Source: Aphrophora alni
Lineage: Eukaryota > Arthropoda > Insecta > Hemiptera > Aphrophoridae
Direction: 5' to 3'
Assembly (NCBI GenBank): GCA_963513935.1
Contig: OY740777.1
Coordinates: forward strand, 16,417,092-16,481,091
DNA: 64,000 nucleotides
Part shown: positions 62,520-64,000 of the stretch, piece after piece
Layout of the letters: each line of letters opens with the position of its first letter
How positions within the stretch are numbered: the stretch's first letter is position 1
The notes under the pieces: model-generated
Databases searched by the model: none
Told to the model about the DNA's origin: nothing
The model's input: the letters and a program-made list of their open reading frames with translations, nothing else
Position numbers and translations under genes: made by a program

Positions 62520-63170
62520 TTTTAGAAGAAATGTGTGAAGAAATTAGGCGTTGGAGTTGGTACTTGGTTTGAAAGTAGTAAAAATTCCTTTACTAGAAGC
62601 TGTTCAGTTTGTACTGTCGGTATGAGGATTTTACTTCTATTGCCGATAAAACAATTGATTGGAATAGTTATACGAGGGAAATATGCATTGATAAAGTTCA
62701 AAAGCAAAATCTAGGCAAAATTGGTGATGTTGGGACAAAGTTGAAACAGAAAAAAGCCTATTTACCAACAAAATAAACCTGGCAAATTTTGCCTCCGTAA
62801 TGGATTTTTGGTGGTTTGTGTTGAGAGACAAATGTCAAGGTACTAGACAAAATGGCTCAAAGATTAATGGCAGCTATATTGAAACATATTGAGTCTGGTT
62901 CTATAATATCCTACTGTTGGAAAGTTTATAAAACTTAAGCAACTTAATGGGTTGGCTTTGCACATTTTAAGGTCAACTATAAATATAACTTTAGATTCTG
63001 ATACCACCACTAACACATAACGTGTAGAAAGAATGTAGGGTTTTGCGAAAAGGAGAAAAAAAAACCATCGTGTCACCCCTAGACATCACCTTGCAACATA
63101 TTTGTATGAATTCATGTGGCAGTCAATGGTGAAAATGGAGGGCGGCAATCATAGAAGACGCGACTGAATG
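62520..63170 (+). pseudogene. Merlin transposase pseudogene
   Basis: Pieces in shifting frames follow Merlin/ISXO2-like transposase order: GTWFESSKNSFTRS (62557), TIDWNSYTREICIDK (62648) with GKIGDVGTKL after it, WWFVLRD-type residues (62805), then RHHLATYLYEFMWQSM (about 63075-63125). The last block is the same C-terminal LxEFM region kept in the 50490-50882 ORF. The part with the second and third catalytic residues is lost or scrambled and no TIRs are visible. An older copy than the 50.4-kb element. Confidence 0.65.
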
Positions 63171-63560
63171 ACATTAGAAAATTTATGACCCTTCAAAACT
63201 ATCATATTTTAAAACCAATCATGTAGATAGCTCTAGGGATGGTAGCTATGTTACTGAAGTTTAAGGGTTTATTAAACTTGCAAACGTTGATTGTGTTAGT
63301 TTTTTATTTGTTCTTTGAGATCTACTTCATTCATTTTATTATAAAAAAAGTGAGTTTTTCGACTCTTATTTATTGTTTTTTAAACCAGTTTTCTTAGAAA
63401 CAACTGGAGATACAGTTCTGGGACCAATTGTTTCCTATTTTTCAGCTCAGATTATTTATAAAACTATAAATTTTGTCCCAAGAATTTCAGTGTTGCTTCG
63501 TTTTATCATAGAAGCTATAATCAGGAGAACACTATTCGTTAGCCGTAACTCAAAAATAAA
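63171..63560. other. Gap between Merlin and Helitron remnants
   Basis: No recognised content. Confidence 0.4.
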
Positions 63561-63569
63561 GAGTTCCCT

Positions 63570-64000
63570 CTATCACGTGGTGTGTACCATTTTAAAATTT
63601 ATGACACATTCTATCACAGAGCAGGTCCAATGACTTCGTTAAATGCACCAGTTTATGCACAGTTATATTTCTATGACGTAGACATCGCTGTAGATTACAG
63701 ATTTAGTAAGCAATCAAATAATACATGCGATAGGAATTTGCTGCATGACATTGCTATTGAATTGGAACGTGTAAATCCTTATGTACACTCCTTTAATACA
63801 AGGAGAGATCACTGAAATATTCCTGGAAATCAAAGCAAAGAGATTTGGTCATTAAAGTAAATCATGATTTAGATATCTGTCGATACAATGATGCAGTTCA
63901 AACAAATGTAGCTGTCATTTTCAGTACTGTTGATGGTGAGTCACCCTTTGAACGAAACATGATTGTGTTTTCAAAAGTAAATGGTACAGCACGTAATGTC
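63570..64000 (+). pseudogene. Helitron Rep-helicase fragment, cut by window edge
   Basis: YHFKIYDTFYHRAGP then VYAQLYFYDVD, NLLHDIAIELERVNPYVHSF matches the Helitron helicase-like N-terminal domain (FxIHGxIYHRxGxL...YAQLYIYD...NPYVxxF). After a stop and frame change near 63815-63840, DLVIKVNHDLDICRYNDAVQ and TNVAVIF continue it (LxIxxxxxxDxRRYNxPTxxEVAAI). Plus strand, runs off the right edge. It may be part of a longer element outside the window. Confidence 0.7.

Noticed and set aside
1..64000. CRISPR array, operon or bacterial defence system
   Set aside because: No regularly spaced identical repeats and no prokaryotic gene layout; the window is eukaryotic throughout.

Overview
The window is AT-rich eukaryotic DNA, most likely from an arthropod with a large, transposon-rich genome. 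The evidence is a widely spaced multi-exon gene with GT-AG introns, and several families of animal DNA transposons: Tc1/mariner, pogo/Tigger, piggyBac, Merlin, hAT and Helitron. The species cannot be named from sequence alone; a hemipteran-like insect is a guess.

One host gene is recognisable. It lies on the minus strand and covers almost the whole window. Sixteen coding exons, from about 60374 down to 323, join in a single phase-consistent frame of about 1011 codons. The product matches STK11IP (LKB1-interacting protein 1, LIP1): N-terminal leucine-rich repeats, a basic RxRRxS-like segment, an acidic linker, a PH-like region, a CxxC...CxxC zinc-binding pair and a C-terminal PH-like region. 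The last part of the protein lies beyond the left edge. A 5' non-coding exon probably lies to the right of 60396. No frameshift or premature stop was found in the assembled exons.

The introns (0.1 to 13.5 kb) are full of mobile elements. From left to right: a degraded tRNA-derived SINE (6.1 kb); an internally deleted piggyBac (7.3-8.3 kb); a dead mariner with a Tigger-like MITE nested inside it (8.5-10.6 kb); a 3155-bp Tc1/mariner-superfamily element with 624-bp terminal inverted repeats and a once-frameshifted transposase (13.1-16.2 kb); a mariner MITE (17.2 kb); a LINE fragment (18.6-19.6 kb); a near-perfect inverted pair of tRNA-like genes (19.8-20.1 kb); a hairpin element (22.4 kb); a solo LTR (24.5-25.1 kb); a TTAA-flanked MITE with five copies of a palindrome (27.1-27.8 kb); several foldback elements sharing one loop motif (30.0, 32.5, 33.8 and 49.5 kb); a Tigger MITE (39.6-40.4 kb); a 5S-rRNA-derived fragment (41.6 kb); a 737-bp Merlin deletion derivative with an intact ORF (50.4-51.1 kb); a Tigger 3' half (51.5-52.3 kb); a mariner hairpin MITE (52.9-53.4 kb); a pogo-like element with internal repeats (53.8-54.4 kb); a hAT-like MITE (56.4-56.6 kb); and a second LINE fragment (56.7-57.6 kb). 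Upstream of the gene are a decayed Merlin transposase (62.5-63.2 kb) and a Helitron coding fragment cut by the right edge (63.6-64 kb).

No bacterial-style system, CRISPR array or gene cluster is present. The most interesting signals are the Merlin derivative that fuses its zinc-binding N-terminus in frame to its C-terminus, the long-TIR element whose repeats carry a second copy of its own gene's 3' end, the tRNA inverted pair, and the palindrome-bearing piggyBac-like MITE.
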